This document shows positions 16,233 through 25,170 of a stretch of 64,000 nt of DNA, in pieces; the stretch's first letter is position 1; each line of letters begins with the position of its first letter. This DNA comes from Streptomyces sp. PT12 (lineage in GTDB: Bacteria > Actinomycetota > Actinomycetes > Streptomycetales > Streptomycetaceae). Made by a program: the position numbers and the translations under genes. The notes beneath the pieces were generated by a model. It worked only from the letters and a program-made list of their open reading frames with translations. It did no database searches and was not told where the DNA came from. The stretch spans positions 34,560 through 98,559 of the forward strand of contig NZ_QEST01000141.1 of assembly GCF_003311645.1 (NCBI RefSeq), read 5' to 3'.

Positions 16233-17539
16233 ACGAGCCAGGGATACGGGCCTTCCTCGGCGCCGACCGCGCCGCCGAGCCAGCGGTGGCCCCCTCGACC
16301 GACCCCTCCGCCGCACGCCCCATCGCACGCCCCGCCGAACGCCCCGCCGAACCCCCGCCCCCGGCAAGCCCGTTCGAGGCGCGGCCCGCTGGCCTGGCCG
16401 ACGCGCTGCCGCCCGATGTCGCCCTGCTGCGGGTCACCGCCACCTCGCACGGCGGCAGCGAACGGCTCACCCTGAGCTGGCACCACAGGGGAACGATGCG
16501 GACCGCGCCCGACGAACGGCTGTCCGTGCAGGGGCCGTTGTCCGAGCTGTCGCTGGCCGCGCTGGTCGCGCGCGCCGCGGCCGAGGGGGAGGGGAAGCGC
16601 GCCTGGCGGGCGGCGTACTACGACATCATGAACTGGTGGCTCCCCGAGACCCGACTCGGCGAGTGGCTGCGGGAGTTACTGGCCGCCGCGGGCCAACCGC
16701 GGCTTGTCGTCTGGGACAACACCCCCTATGACATCCCCTGGGAGCTGCTCTACCACCAGCCCGCGCGATCCACGCGGCGCGACGGGGATGCCGAACGCGA
16801 GGGTTGGCTGGGCGAGTTGATCCCCGTCGTCCGCTGGGTCAGCGTCTACGACGGCGCCCGCGCCCGGTCCTACTCGGCCGAGCGGCACGCCAGCGAGGGC
16901 GGCGTGCTGATGCTGGAGGACGAGCGGTTCGCCGACGGGCGCGACGACTTCGGGCGCTATCTGGTCGAGCCGCCCACCCGAACCGTCCAGGCGCTGATGC
17001 ACCGGCTCGCCCAGCCGGTCGAGCCGTTCGGGCTGCTGCTGATCCGCTGCCATGGCGTTCACTCGCCCGCGTCGCGGCACTTCTCGCTTGGCGGCCTGTC
17101 ACTCAACGAGTACACCGACTTCCCCATGACGGCGCTCGACGTCCACCGCGCGCCTGTGCTGCTCAACGCGTGCTCCTCGGGCCGGACCGTGCGCGACCCG
17201 CGCAGGCCGGGCGCCGGCGCGCGCGGCTTCCCCGAGCTGTTCCTGCGCCGGGGCGCGAGCGCCGTTATCGCGACCGTCGGCGACATCGACCTCAACCACT
17301 CGCACGACTTCGCCCTGCGGCTCCTGCACGAGGCCGAGGAGGGGCCCACGCGGTTCGCCGACGCGCTGCACCGGCACCGCGGCCACTACGCCAGGCGCGC
17401 CCGGCGCACGCCCGATGCGGAGGACCGGCGCGCGGAGGCGGACTTCAGGCTGTTCCTGCACAGCTTCCTCTATGTGTACTACGGGCACCCCGACTCCAGC
17501 CTGCGCGTCGTCGCCCCCGACCCGCGGGAGGCGCCATGA
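16229..17539 (+). CDS. CHAT domain caspase-like protease
   Basis: The 436-residue protein has a proline/alanine-rich N-terminus and then, from about residue 130, a CHAT (caspase HetF associated with TPRs) domain. The catalytic dyad is visible as His275 in LLIRCHGVH and Cys315 in VLLNACSSG. The preceding VWDNTPYDIPWELLYH and the later GASAVIATVGDID are typical of the fold. CHAT proteases act as effectors in bacterial conflict systems, for example by activating pore formers. Overlaps of four bases on both sides (GTGA, ATGA) couple it to the vWA and STAND genes. The cleavage target is not visible. Confidence 0.88.
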   Translation: MNEPGIRAFLGADRAAEPAVAPSTDPSAARPIARPAERPAEPPPPASPFEARPAGLADALPPDVALLRVTATSHGGSERLTLSWHHRGTMRTAPDERLSVQGPLSELSLAALVARAAAEGEGKRAWRAAYYDIMNWWLPETRLGEWLRELLAAAGQPRLVVWDNTPYDIPWELLYHQPARSTRRDGDAEREGWLGELIPVVRWVSVYDGARARSYSAERHASEGGVLMLEDERFADGRDDFGRYLVEPPTRTVQALMHRLAQPVEPFGLLLIRCHGVHSPASRHFSLGGLSLNEYTDFPMTALDVHRAPVLLNACSSGRTVRDPRRPGAGARGFPELFLRRGASAVIATVGDIDLNHSHDFALRLLHEAEEGPTRFADALHRHRGHYARRARRTPDAEDRRAEADFRLFLHSFLYVYYGHPDSSLRVVAPDPREAP

Positions 17540-20500
17540 TGGAGCCGCCCGCCCCCGCGGCGGCCGAGCCGCTGGTCGCGCTGCGCCCGGTCGTCGGCTG
17601 GCCGCGCCGGATGGCGCCGGGGCGCGCCCATGTCATCACCGTCGACCTGGAGTTGGCGGATCCGGCGGGGCCATGGCCGTACGAGCGGGAGGAGTTCGAG
17701 ATCGGCTGCATGCTCGACGGCCGCCCCGGGATCACCGTCGAGGCGGTCGGCGTCCCCGCCGTGGTGCTGCACCGGTTCGGCGGGACATACGGCCCGGCGC
17801 GCTTTGTCGCGCAGGTCGACGAGGCGCCGGGGCCCGAGGCCGAGGGCCCGCTGCTGCTGACGCTGGTGACGGCGGGCGGCGTCCCGTTCCGCACCGTGCC
17901 GCTCGGCGTCACGATCGGCGGCGGCAACGGAACGGACCACCGCGCGCCGCCCCTTCACCGGCCGGGGGAGCGCGTCGCGCCGCGCGCCCCCGAGCCCGTC
18001 GTGCTCCTGCCCGCCGCGACCGCCGAGGCCGAGGCGCTTGAAGCCGGGGCGCTTGAAGCCGGGGCACCCGAGCCCGGGACCGACGCCGGGCCCTACGCCG
18101 AGGCGCCCGAGGCCGAGGCCGGGATGGAGCCCGCCGCCGACCAGGCGCGCTGGCTGCGGCTGCTCGTCGCCATCGCGGCGGGCGCCGCCGCGGCGGGCCT
18201 GCCCGGCATGGCCGTCACCACGATCGCGCGCGCCCTGATCCGCAGGGCCGCCGTGCGGAGCGCGCGCGTGGTCATCAGCTTCGCGGGCTTCGACCGCGCC
18301 TGGGCCGTCTGGATCGGCGACCGGCTCGAACGCGGCGGCTGGCACGTCGCGTTCCAGCGCTGGACCGCCGTGGCCGACGCGCCCCTCGACGAGCTGCTGC
18401 GCGATCTGCTGCTGGTCGACGGCCACATCGTCGTCGTGCTCAGCGAGCGATATGTCGCGCTCGGCCGCCGCGACGTCGAGGAGTGGAATGCCGCGCTGCG
18501 CGCCGTCGTCGCGCCCCACGCGCACCGCTTCCGCCTGGTGGCGGTCGGCCCGGGCGACTGGCCCGACGAGGCGCTGGCGCTCGGGCCCGTTGTCGAGCTG
18601 TGGAGGGGCGGCGCGGCCGAGGCCGAGGCACGCCTCGCCGCGCTGCTCGGGCCGTCCCCCGCGGGCGCGCCCCCGGCGCGCGCCCCCCGCGCCGAGGGCC
18701 CGCGCTTCCCCGGCGCCCAGCCGAGCGTGTGGGGCAGGGTGCCGCAGCGCAACGCCCGTTTCACGGGGCGCGAGGGGGCCCTGCAACGCGTCTACGACCT
18801 GCTCCAGGGCGCAGAGCCGGGCGCCGCCGTGATCACCCTGCTCGGCCTCTCGGGCGTCGGGAAGACGCAGATCGCGGCCGAGTACGCCCACCGTTTCGCC
18901 TCCGAGTACGACGTCGTGTGGTGGGTGGCGGCCGACCGGCGAGGCGAGGTGCGGCGGTGGCTCGCCGAGCTGGCCCCGCACCTGGGCCTGGCCACGGGGC
19001 CCGAGTACGGCGAGCGGCTGCGGGCGGTGGCCGACGCGCTGCGCCGGGGGCGCCCGCACGCCAGGTGGCTGCTGGTGTTCGACGGCGCCGACGAGCCGGG
19101 CGACGTGGCCGATCTGCTGCCCAACGGCCCGGGTCATGTGATCATCACCTCGCAGAATCGCGAGTGGGCCGAGTACAACGCCGCCGTCCACGAGGTCCAC
19201 CTCTACGACCGCGCCGAGTCCGTCGCGTTCATCCGCCGCCGCGCCCCCAGGATCCGCCCCGACGAGGCCGACCGGCTCGCCGAGACGCTGGGCGACATGC
19301 CGCTGGTGCTCGACCAGGCCGCTGGCTGGCTCAACGACGCGGACATGTCCGTCGACGCGTACCTCGCGCTGCTGGGCGGCGACGCCGTCCCCGGTGGCCC
19401 GGACGGGCCGCGCGTCGCGGCCGACTTCCCGATGACGTACTTCGCGACGTTCACGCTGCTGCTCGGCAAGCTCGAGGAGACGGTCCCCGAGTCCGTCGAA
19501 CTGCTGCGGCTATGCGCCTTCTTCGCCCCTGGCGCCATCCCCGTCGACCTGATCCATGGCATCCCCGAGGACCAACTGGCCAATGAGGGCGCCGCGTTGG
19601 TCCGTGACCCCCGGCGGGAGGCCGCCGCGGTGGCCGCGTTGACGCAGTACTCCGTCATCCGCTGGGAGTCGGGCGGCGGCGAGGGCGGCGGCGACGGGGG
19701 GAGCGGCGAAGAGGGCGGCGATCACATCCATCTGCACCCGATGGTCCACAGGACCGTCCGCCTGGGCCTGACCCCCGCGCAGCGCGACCGCTACTCCCGC
19801 GCCGTGCGCCGCTCGCTCGCCGCCGCCAACCCCGGCGCGCCATGGGACCCCGGGCGCTGGCCCGGGTTCGCCAGGATCGTGCCGCACCTGGAGCCCTCCG
19901 GCGCGCTGACCAGCCACGACGCCACCATGCACCGGCTTCTCTTCCACTGCCTGAACTACTTTCACTCCTCAGGCGAGTACACCGCGGGCGTCCGGCTCGC
20001 CGAGCACGCCATGGACGCCTGGCGGCGGGAGTTCGGTGACGACGACCCGCGCGTATGGGATCTGGCGTCGCAGCACGCGACCCTGTTGCGCGCCACCGGC
20101 GCATACGCCGCGTCCGAGCGCCTTGACCGGCGGGTCATCGCCCGGCTCTCCGCCCTGCGCGGCCCCCGCGACCTCACCGTGCTGCGCGCCGCCGAGGGCC
20201 TGTGCGCCGACCTCAGCGGGCTAGCCCGCTACGACGAGGCGATGAGCGTGGGGAGCGACGTGCTGGCCCGCTATCTGGAGCAGGTCGGCGAGCGGCACCC
20301 CCGCACCCTCAACGCCCGCCACAACCTCGCCGCCTCGCTGCGCCTCGCGGGCCGCTACGCCGAGGCGCTGGACCTCGACCGCCGCAACCTCGCCGCCCGC
20401 GAACAGGTGCACGGCCCCCGGCACAGCAGAACCCTGGCCTCCCACAACGCGCACGCCCTCGACCTGCGGCTGCTCGGCTCTCCCGCGGCCGCCGCCGCGC

Positions 20501-21015
20501 TGCTCGAACCCACCGTGGCCGAGCACCGCTCCGCCCTTGGCCGCGACCACCCGCAGACCCTGGCCGCCGAGTGGAACGCCGCCATGTGCCAACTCTCCTC
20601 CGACACACGGGAGATGGGCGAGCGCGGCCATGCCGCGCTGGCCGCGCTCCTCGAACGCGTCGAGCGCGTCCTCGGCCGCACCGCGCCCCTCGCGCTGAGC
20701 ATCGCGGCCTGCTACTCGTTCGCCCAGCGCGCGCACGGCGACCTCGACCGCGCCCGCGACCTGGGCGAACGCGTGCTCGCCGACTACCGCGCCGCGCTCG
20801 GCGACGCGCACCCCTTCACCATCGGCGCCCTCGCCAACCACACCCTTGTGCTGCGCGCGGCCGGGGAGCGCGAGGCGGCGGCGGCGCTCGCCGAGCGCTG
20901 CGTCGCGGACATGCGCCGCGCGCTCGGCCGCGACCACCCGTGGACGCGGATCGTCGAGGCCAACGCCACCGGCGCCGCCGACCCGCCGCTGGCGTTCGAA
21001 CCCCTCGTCGTATGA
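17536..21015 (+). CDS. TIR / NB-ARC / TPR STAND protein
   Basis: The 1159-residue protein has, in order, a beta-rich N-terminal domain (about 1-140), a low-complexity linker, and a hydrophobic segment near 204-235. A TIR domain follows (about 245-375, RVVISFAGFDRAWAVWIGDR; candidate catalytic Glu315/316 in DVEEWN). The NB-ARC ATPase has P-loop GLSGVGKT at 437-444 and Walker B LLVFD at 512-516. A tetratricopeptide superhelix lies at about 810-1150. TIR domains commonly hydrolyse NAD; NB-ARC switches oligomerise on sensing. The layout resembles the tetratricopeptide protein of FxSxx-COOH systems, but no such precursor or radical SAM enzyme lies nearby. It is the last gene of the operon and ends 25 bp from the convergent SPFH genes. 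Confidence 0.88.
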   Translation: MMEPPAPAAAEPLVALRPVVGWPRRMAPGRAHVITVDLELADPAGPWPYEREEFEIGCMLDGRPGITVEAVGVPAVVLHRFGGTYGPARFVAQVDEAPGPEAEGPLLLTLVTAGGVPFRTVPLGVTIGGGNGTDHRAPPLHRPGERVAPRAPEPVVLLPAATAEAEALEAGALEAGAPEPGTDAGPYAEAPEAEAGMEPAADQARWLRLLVAIAAGAAAAGLPGMAVTTIARALIRRAAVRSARVVISFAGFDRAWAVWIGDRLERGGWHVAFQRWTAVADAPLDELLRDLLLVDGHIVVVLSERYVALGRRDVEEWNAALRAVVAPHAHRFRLVAVGPGDWPDEALALGPVVELWRGGAAEAEARLAALLGPSPAGAPPARAPRAEGPRFPGAQPSVWGRVPQRNARFTGREGALQRVYDLLQGAEPGAAVITLLGLSGVGKTQIAAEYAHRFASEYDVVWWVAADRRGEVRRWLAELAPHLGLATGPEYGERLRAVADALRRGRPHARWLLVFDGADEPGDVADLLPNGPGHVIITSQNREWAEYNAAVHEVHLYDRAESVAFIRRRAPRIRPDEADRLAETLGDMPLVLDQAAGWLNDADMSVDAYLALLGGDAVPGGPDGPRVAADFPMTYFATFTLLLGKLEETVPESVELLRLCAFFAPGAIPVDLIHGIPEDQLANEGAALVRDPRREAAAVAALTQYSVIRWESGGGEGGGDGGSGEEGGDHIHLHPMVHRTVRLGLTPAQRDRYSRAVRRSLAAANPGAPWDPGRWPGFARIVPHLEPSGALTSHDATMHRLLFHCLNYFHSSGEYTAGVRLAEHAMDAWRREFGDDDPRVWDLASQHATLLRATGAYAASERLDRRVIARLSALRGPRDLTVLRAAEGLCADLSGLARYDEAMSVGSDVLARYLEQVGERHPRTLNARHNLAASLRLAGRYAEALDLDRRNLAAREQVHGPRHSRTLASHNAHALDLRLLGSPAAAAALLEPTVAEHRSALGRDHPQTLAAEWNAAMCQLSSDTREMGERGHAALAALLERVERVLGRTAPLALSIAACYSFAQRAHGDLDRARDLGERVLADYRAALGDAHPFTIGALANHTLVLRAAGEREAAAALAERCVADMRRALGRDHPWTRIVEANATGAADPPLAFEPLVV

Positions 21016-21040
21016 GCCGCTCCTTGTGCGGAACGGGGCC

Positions 21041-22330
21041 CTACTCCCGTGCCCCGCCCGCCCGTTCGCCGTCCACGTCGCGCAGCAGCCGCGCGGTGAC
21101 CAGCGTCGAGAGCGCCGATGCGTCCCCGCTCGGCGCGCCGCCGTCCGTGCTGACCACCAGCGGCCTCGGCGCCTTCCCCGCGAGCGCGGCGCCCACTTCG
21201 AGCCTGCGGCGCGCCAACTCGTATTGCAGCACCGCTCTGTTGTCCCGGTACGCCTGCGCCAGGCGGCGCTGCGCCCTCGCCTCGTTCTCCGCCGCGATCA
21301 GCCCGCTGCGCCCGCCCGTCTCGATCTCGAACCGCACGCGCTGCGCGTTGGTCTCCTGCTCCTCGAGCAGCTGGGCGACCTCTTCGCGCGCCCTGTTGAG
21401 CGCGGCCCTGACCTCGACGATCCGCGCGTCGCGCACCTTCTTCGCCCGCTCGATGTCCATCTGGAGGCTGTCGATGCGGCGCTTCCTCGCCAGCGCCCAC
21501 TCCTCCTCGTACGCCGCGCGCTCCTTCGCGATCCGCTCGCGGGTCGCCAGGTGCTGCTGGTACTGCGCGGGCAGCCGCACATCGGGGATGTTGCAGCCGG
21601 TGATCCGCACCCCGTAGTGCGAGAGCTGCCGGTTGAGCAGGTCCTGCATGTCGCCCACGTCGGAGCCGCGCAGGTCGTAGGCGCGCTCGGTCCGCACCTG
21701 CCGGGCGCGCTGCCTGATCGCGTCCTGCACCGCGTTGGACAGCACCAGGTCGAAGTTGCCCGCGCCGATGGTCCGCACGAACAGCACCGCGTCCGTGATG
21801 CGGAACTTCAGGAAGAACTCGATCGACCGCAGCGGCACGTTCTCCCGCGTCGGGCACGCCATCACCGGTGCGGAATAAGGGATTTCGGTCGCCGTGTCCA
21901 CCACGAACTCCACGCGCGACCACGGGTGCCACAGATAGTGGCGGCCCGCCTGAAGGGTGCGCGCCACCGCGCCGTACAGCGTCAGGATGCCGTGCGTGCC
22001 CTGCTCGATCTCCACGATCGACGAGCGCCACCACCACAGCACCCCGCCCAGCACGCCGAGCAGACCCGCGCCGTACGAGAGCGCCGCGAGCGTCCCGTAC
22101 GCCACGCCGCCCGCGCCGTCCGCGTCCTTCGACGAGAGCAGCACCCCCGCCAGCACCGCCCAGACGCCGAACCACAGCGGCAGCAGCCACCACAGCCTGC
22201 GGCGGTGGCGCGGGATGATGACCGGGATCAACGTCCCTGCCTCGCCGCCGCGCAGGAGCTGGGCGACATCGCTCCAGGGCGCCACCGCTTCCGAGATCAC
22301 CGACCTGCGGTGGGTGCGTGGCGTGCTCAT
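21041..22330 (-). CDS. SPFH/band 7 (stomatin-like) membrane protein 1
   Basis: The 429-residue protein has two or three hydrophobic segments near the N-terminus (WWLLPLWFGVWAVLAGVLLS; LAALSYGAGLLGVLGGVLWW). The SPFH domain follows at about residues 105-265 (EQGTHGILTLYGAVARTLQA; FFLKFRITDAVLFVRTIGAG). Then comes a long coiled coil (AALNRAREEVAQLLEEQETN) and an ARAQRRLAQAYRDNRAVLQY tail. SPFH proteins form ring-like membrane scaffolds and often partner with proteases. Its start overlaps the stop of the second SPFH gene in an ATGA, so the two should form a hetero-oligomer. Convergence with the STAND operon suggests a shared defence role, which is inference. Confidence 0.85.
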   Translation of the reverse strand: MSTPRTHRRSVISEAVAPWSDVAQLLRGGEAGTLIPVIIPRHRRRLWWLLPLWFGVWAVLAGVLLSSKDADGAGGVAYGTLAALSYGAGLLGVLGGVLWWWRSSIVEIEQGTHGILTLYGAVARTLQAGRHYLWHPWSRVEFVVDTATEIPYSAPVMACPTRENVPLRSIEFFLKFRITDAVLFVRTIGAGNFDLVLSNAVQDAIRQRARQVRTERAYDLRGSDVGDMQDLLNRQLSHYGVRITGCNIPDVRLPAQYQQHLATRERIAKERAAYEEEWALARKRRIDSLQMDIERAKKVRDARIVEVRAALNRAREEVAQLLEEQETNAQRVRFEIETGGRSGLIAAENEARAQRRLAQAYRDNRAVLQYELARRRLEVGAALAGKAPRPLVVSTDGGAPSGDASALSTLVTARLLRDVDGERAGGARE

Positions 22331-23991
22331 CGAACGTCCTCCGCCCCGCCGTTCGCCGCGGCGTCCGTCCCGTCGTCGGCCGTGGGCACCGTCGGCCGTT
22401 CCGCCTCAAGCAGCGCCTCGATCTCCGCCTCGCGCGCCGCGATCCGCTCGCCGACCTCGGTCAGCCGGTCGCGCACCGCCGCCATGTCGGCCTCGGAGAA
22501 CAGCTCGCCGCCGTGCTCGCCCACCAACTCCCGTGCCAGCCGCAGGAAGTCGACGCCCGCGTCGCCGTTGGCGCCGTCGCCGCCGATGCGCACAAGGCGC
22601 GGCAGGTGGTCCGCCACCTGCTCCAGCGTGTCCAACACCTGCTGCTGGTAGCGGTACTCCAGGATCTCGGGCGCCTCGGCCGCCGTCACCGCCCTGATGT
22701 CGAGCGCCTGCGCCTCGAGCAGCGCCGCGTTCGCCCGCGCCTCCGACTCGGCCTGCACATAACGCTGCTTGGCCAGCGCGCCCGCCCTGTTGGTCTCCCG
22801 CTCTACCGCCGTGTCCATCTGCGCCTGGTACTGGGCGATGTCCGCCTGGATCGCGGAGAGCGATTCGTGGCGCGTCGCCAACTCCTTGGTCAGATCGCCC
22901 TCGTCCTGCTCCTTGCGCAGCTGGAGCGCGTACTCGTGCGTGTACGCCTCCTTCGCCACCCGCACCATCTCGGGCGCGGCCAGGTGCATGCGGTAGGCGC
23001 GGTCGGACGGCTCGGCGTGCGTGATGTTGGCGTTGGTCAGCATCACGGCGGGCAGGAACTGCTGGTTGAGCTGCTCGATCAGCCGCCCGCTGTCCTCGCC
23101 GACCATGTTGTAGATGCCGGCCGCCTCCTGCTCGTAGATGAGGCTGCGGATCGTCTCGCTGACCGCGTTGTTCAGCTTCTCCTCGAACCCGCGCACCGCG
23201 CCGAGCGTGTAGACGAACTCCACCGGGTCGCTGATGCGGAACTGGATGAACAGGTCGATCGACGCGTTCACCCCGCCCTTCGTCGGCGCCTCCCGCACCG
23301 GCGTGTTGACGGGGTACTCGCGCGTCGTGTTCACGATGTAGGACACGCGCTTCCAGGGATTGAGCAGGATCACCCGGCCGGGGCCCACCACCTGCTCAAG
23401 CTTGCCAAACCGCGTGATCAACGCCTGGCAGCCGTCCGGCACCATCACCATGCCCTGCCGCCACCACACGAACGCCACGGCGAGCAGCGCCAGGATCCAA
23501 CTGTGCACCCCGAACAGGGGGTTGGTGGCCACGGACGAACCGCTCGCCCCCACGGCCGCCGCGCCCACCAGCACGGCGACCAGCAGCGTCAGCACCGGGA
23601 GCATGCTCAGCAACGAGCGCCCGCGTGGCAGCACCATCGGGCAGATCGCGTGCACCTGCCGCGTCCTGTCGCGGCGTTGCTCGCTGCGGTTCAACGCCTC
23701 GCCCGCGTCGTCGAGCGCGACCGTCTGCTGTGTCATCACCGTGTCGATGCCGCCTGCCTGGTCGCGCGCCGCGGGGAAGTCGGCGGCGTCCATGCCCCCG
23801 CCGGAATCGGCCGCCACGCCCGCGCCTGGCGAGCCGGGGGCGCCCGATGGGCCCGGTATTCCCTGGGACCCCTGTGGGCCGCCCCACTCGGCCAACTGCC
23901 CGCGCACCTCGCCCTCGACCGCCGCCCGCGGATCCGCCCCTCCGGCCACCGCGCGGGCAACTCTCCGTGCACTCTGCGTCATTCGCGCCAC
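22327..23991 (-). CDS. SPFH/band 7 protein 2 with collagen-like tract
   Basis: The product is 554 residues from GTG at 23991, or 551 from the ATG at 23982. The N-terminus is unusual: residues 38-56 are six consecutive Gly-X-Y triplets (GPQGSQGIPGPSGAPGSPG), a collagen-like run, before the membrane. Two hydrophobic segments follow (VLTLLVAVLVGAAAVGASGS; SWILALLAVAFVWW). Next are the SPFH domain (GCQALITRFGKLEQVVGPGR; DLFIQFRISDPVEFVYTLGA) and a coiled coil ending in a Glu-rich tail. It is the first gene of the SPFH pair. The collagen-like segment could trimerise or act as a flexible spacer; such tracts are not a normal part of stomatins. Confidence 0.85.
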   Translation of the reverse strand: MARMTQSARRVARAVAGGADPRAAVEGEVRGQLAEWGGPQGSQGIPGPSGAPGSPGAGVAADSGGGMDAADFPAARDQAGGIDTVMTQQTVALDDAGEALNRSEQRRDRTRQVHAICPMVLPRGRSLLSMLPVLTLLVAVLVGAAAVGASGSSVATNPLFGVHSWILALLAVAFVWWRQGMVMVPDGCQALITRFGKLEQVVGPGRVILLNPWKRVSYIVNTTREYPVNTPVREAPTKGGVNASIDLFIQFRISDPVEFVYTLGAVRGFEEKLNNAVSETIRSLIYEQEAAGIYNMVGEDSGRLIEQLNQQFLPAVMLTNANITHAEPSDRAYRMHLAAPEMVRVAKEAYTHEYALQLRKEQDEGDLTKELATRHESLSAIQADIAQYQAQMDTAVERETNRAGALAKQRYVQAESEARANAALLEAQALDIRAVTAAEAPEILEYRYQQQVLDTLEQVADHLPRLVRIGGDGANGDAGVDFLRLARELVGEHGGELFSEADMAAVRDRLTEVGERIAAREAEIEALLEAERPTVPTADDGTDAAANGGAEDVR

Positions 23992-24074
23992 GTTCCCCCC
24001 TCTGTGTCGTGCGTCATTCCACCTTGTGTGTGAACCGAGTGAAAAGGGGGTGTTGGCAGATCGTTACGCGCTCA

Positions 24075-24130
24075 GGACGTTTGGCGGCGGACGTTTGGCG
24101 GCGGATGGTTGGCGGTGGATGGTTGGCGGC
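24075..24130. repeat. Four tandem 14-bp repeats
   Basis: The unit GGACGTTTGGCGGC occurs at 24075 and 24089, and a variant GGATGGTTGGCGG(T/C) at 24103 and 24117. The array lies between the divergent SPFH operon and the LPFR small-protein gene, in the region where both promoters should be. It could hold binding sites or simply be a slippage array. Confidence 0.75.
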
Positions 24131-24176
24131 GGTCACGCGCGGTGACCCGTAGCCGCCGACGAAGGAGGTATCAGAG

Positions 24177-24305
24177 ATGCTACGAGCACTCGCCGATGTC
24201 TTCCGCGCGACCGGCGGCGCCGTCGCCACGGTCGTGACGCTGCCCTTCCGCCTGGTCGCCCGCCTGTTCGGCGGGGCGTCGGACACGGCCCACGGCCGTC
24301 ACTGA
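24177..24305 (+). CDS. LPFR motif small protein
   Basis: This 42-residue peptide starts MLRALADVFRATGGAV and contains TLPFRLVARLFGG, the LPFR motif of a small-protein family found throughout Streptomyces. AAGGAGG lies about nine bases before the ATG. The peptide is amphipathic and could associate with the membrane. It overlaps the convergent phosphoesterase gene by seven bases. Its function is not known. Confidence 0.72.
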   Translation: MLRALADVFRATGGAVATVVTLPFRLVARLFGGASDTAHGRH

Positions 24306-24886
24306 GCGTCGTCGGCCACCTGGCGCAGGGTCCGCCCCGTGCGGGCGGACCTGGCGCGGGCCGGATCGGGCGTCCCGTCGCCCGAGGCGCGCTCGTCGTC
24401 CCGCTTGACCAGCAGCCACGCGCCCCTGCGGAACCGGGTCAGCGCGTAACCCCCGCGCAGCTTCCGCCCTTCGAGGTCGAACGAGAGGTGCCCGCGCCCC
24501 AGATCCTCGGCGACCGAGCGGTCGCCGTCGTGCCGGTATGTCCCCTCGTCCCAGATGATCACGGTCCCGGCGCCGTACTGGCCCTCGCCGATGACGCCCT
24601 CGAAGTCGCGGTACTCAAGCGGGTGGTCCTCCGTCGGCATCGCGAGCCGCTTGTCGTGCGGATCGGTCGAAGGGCCCTTGGGCACGGCCCACGACTTGAG
24701 CACGCCGTCGGCCTCGATGCGGAAGTCGAAGTGCATGCTGCTGGCGTCGTGGAGTTGCACGACGAAGCGCGGCTCCCCACCACGCCGCTCCCGCCCGCCG
24801 CCCGGCTCGGCGGTGGCGTCGAAGTCCCGCTTGCCCCGGTAGTCCGCGAGCGGGTCACGCTGGCGCTTGGAGGTCACGTTCCCCAT
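24299..24886 (-). CDS. LigD-type 3'-phosphoesterase (DNA polymerase ligase N-terminal domain)
   Basis: The 195-residue protein is a stand-alone PE domain like the N-terminal module of LigD. The diagnostic motif FVVQLHDASSMHFDFRIEAD contains the H-x-A-S-x-x-H-x-D-x-R residues that bind Mn and the 3' end. LKSWAVPKGPS and AGTVIIWDEGTY follow, with a second conserved histidine in the TEDHPLEYRDFEG region. PE domains trim 3'-phosphate and 3'-ribonucleotide ends during non-homologous end joining with Ku and LigD. No Ku or ligase gene is adjacent. The start at 24886 gives a normal domain length. Confidence 0.87.
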   Translation of the reverse strand: MGNVTSKRQRDPLADYRGKRDFDATAEPGGGRERRGGEPRFVVQLHDASSMHFDFRIEADGVLKSWAVPKGPSTDPHDKRLAMPTEDHPLEYRDFEGVIGEGQYGAGTVIIWDEGTYRHDGDRSVAEDLGRGHLSFDLEGRKLRGGYALTRFRRGAWLLVKRDDERASGDGTPDPARARSARTGRTLRQVADDAQ

Positions 24887-25170
24887 GCTGGCACCCCTGC
24901 GGGGAGCCCGCACCCGGAGGCGGGGCGGCGCGGGTGGCCTGGCGGGGGGCGCCCGCGGGGCGCGGTCGGCGGCTACGGAGGGTCCGGTGGTGTTCGCCGT
25001 CGCACCCCCATCCCCTTCCCCTTCGCGAACAAGGAACGACAGGGGTTCCCTCGCCTGTAACAAGCGCTTACCGTATGCATCGAGCGCGCCCCGGCCGGGT
25101 GTTCGGGAAGACCCCGGCCGGGGCCTGCGCGCGTGTGCGCGGCCGGTCGGCCGCCTTGTTAGCCTGCGGC

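Noticed and set aside
13314-16367. A 1017-codon open frame on the minus strand
   Set aside because: It lies antisense to the MoxR, vWA and CHAT genes, is Arg/Gly/His-rich without domains, and mirrors the codon bias of the real genes.
16804-17535. Upstream extension of the STAND reading frame
   Set aside because: The extension is an Arg/Pro-rich shadow of the CHAT gene. The ATG at 17536 overlaps the CHAT stop and begins sequence with normal composition.
16229-21015. FxSxx-COOH RiPP system
   Set aside because: The STAND protein is similar in layout, but no precursor ending FxSxx and no radical SAM maturase are found near it.
25060-25072. LacI-type operator around AAGCGCTT
   Set aside because: The palindrome is only 8 bp with poor flanks, and there is no sugar operon or LacI gene beside it.
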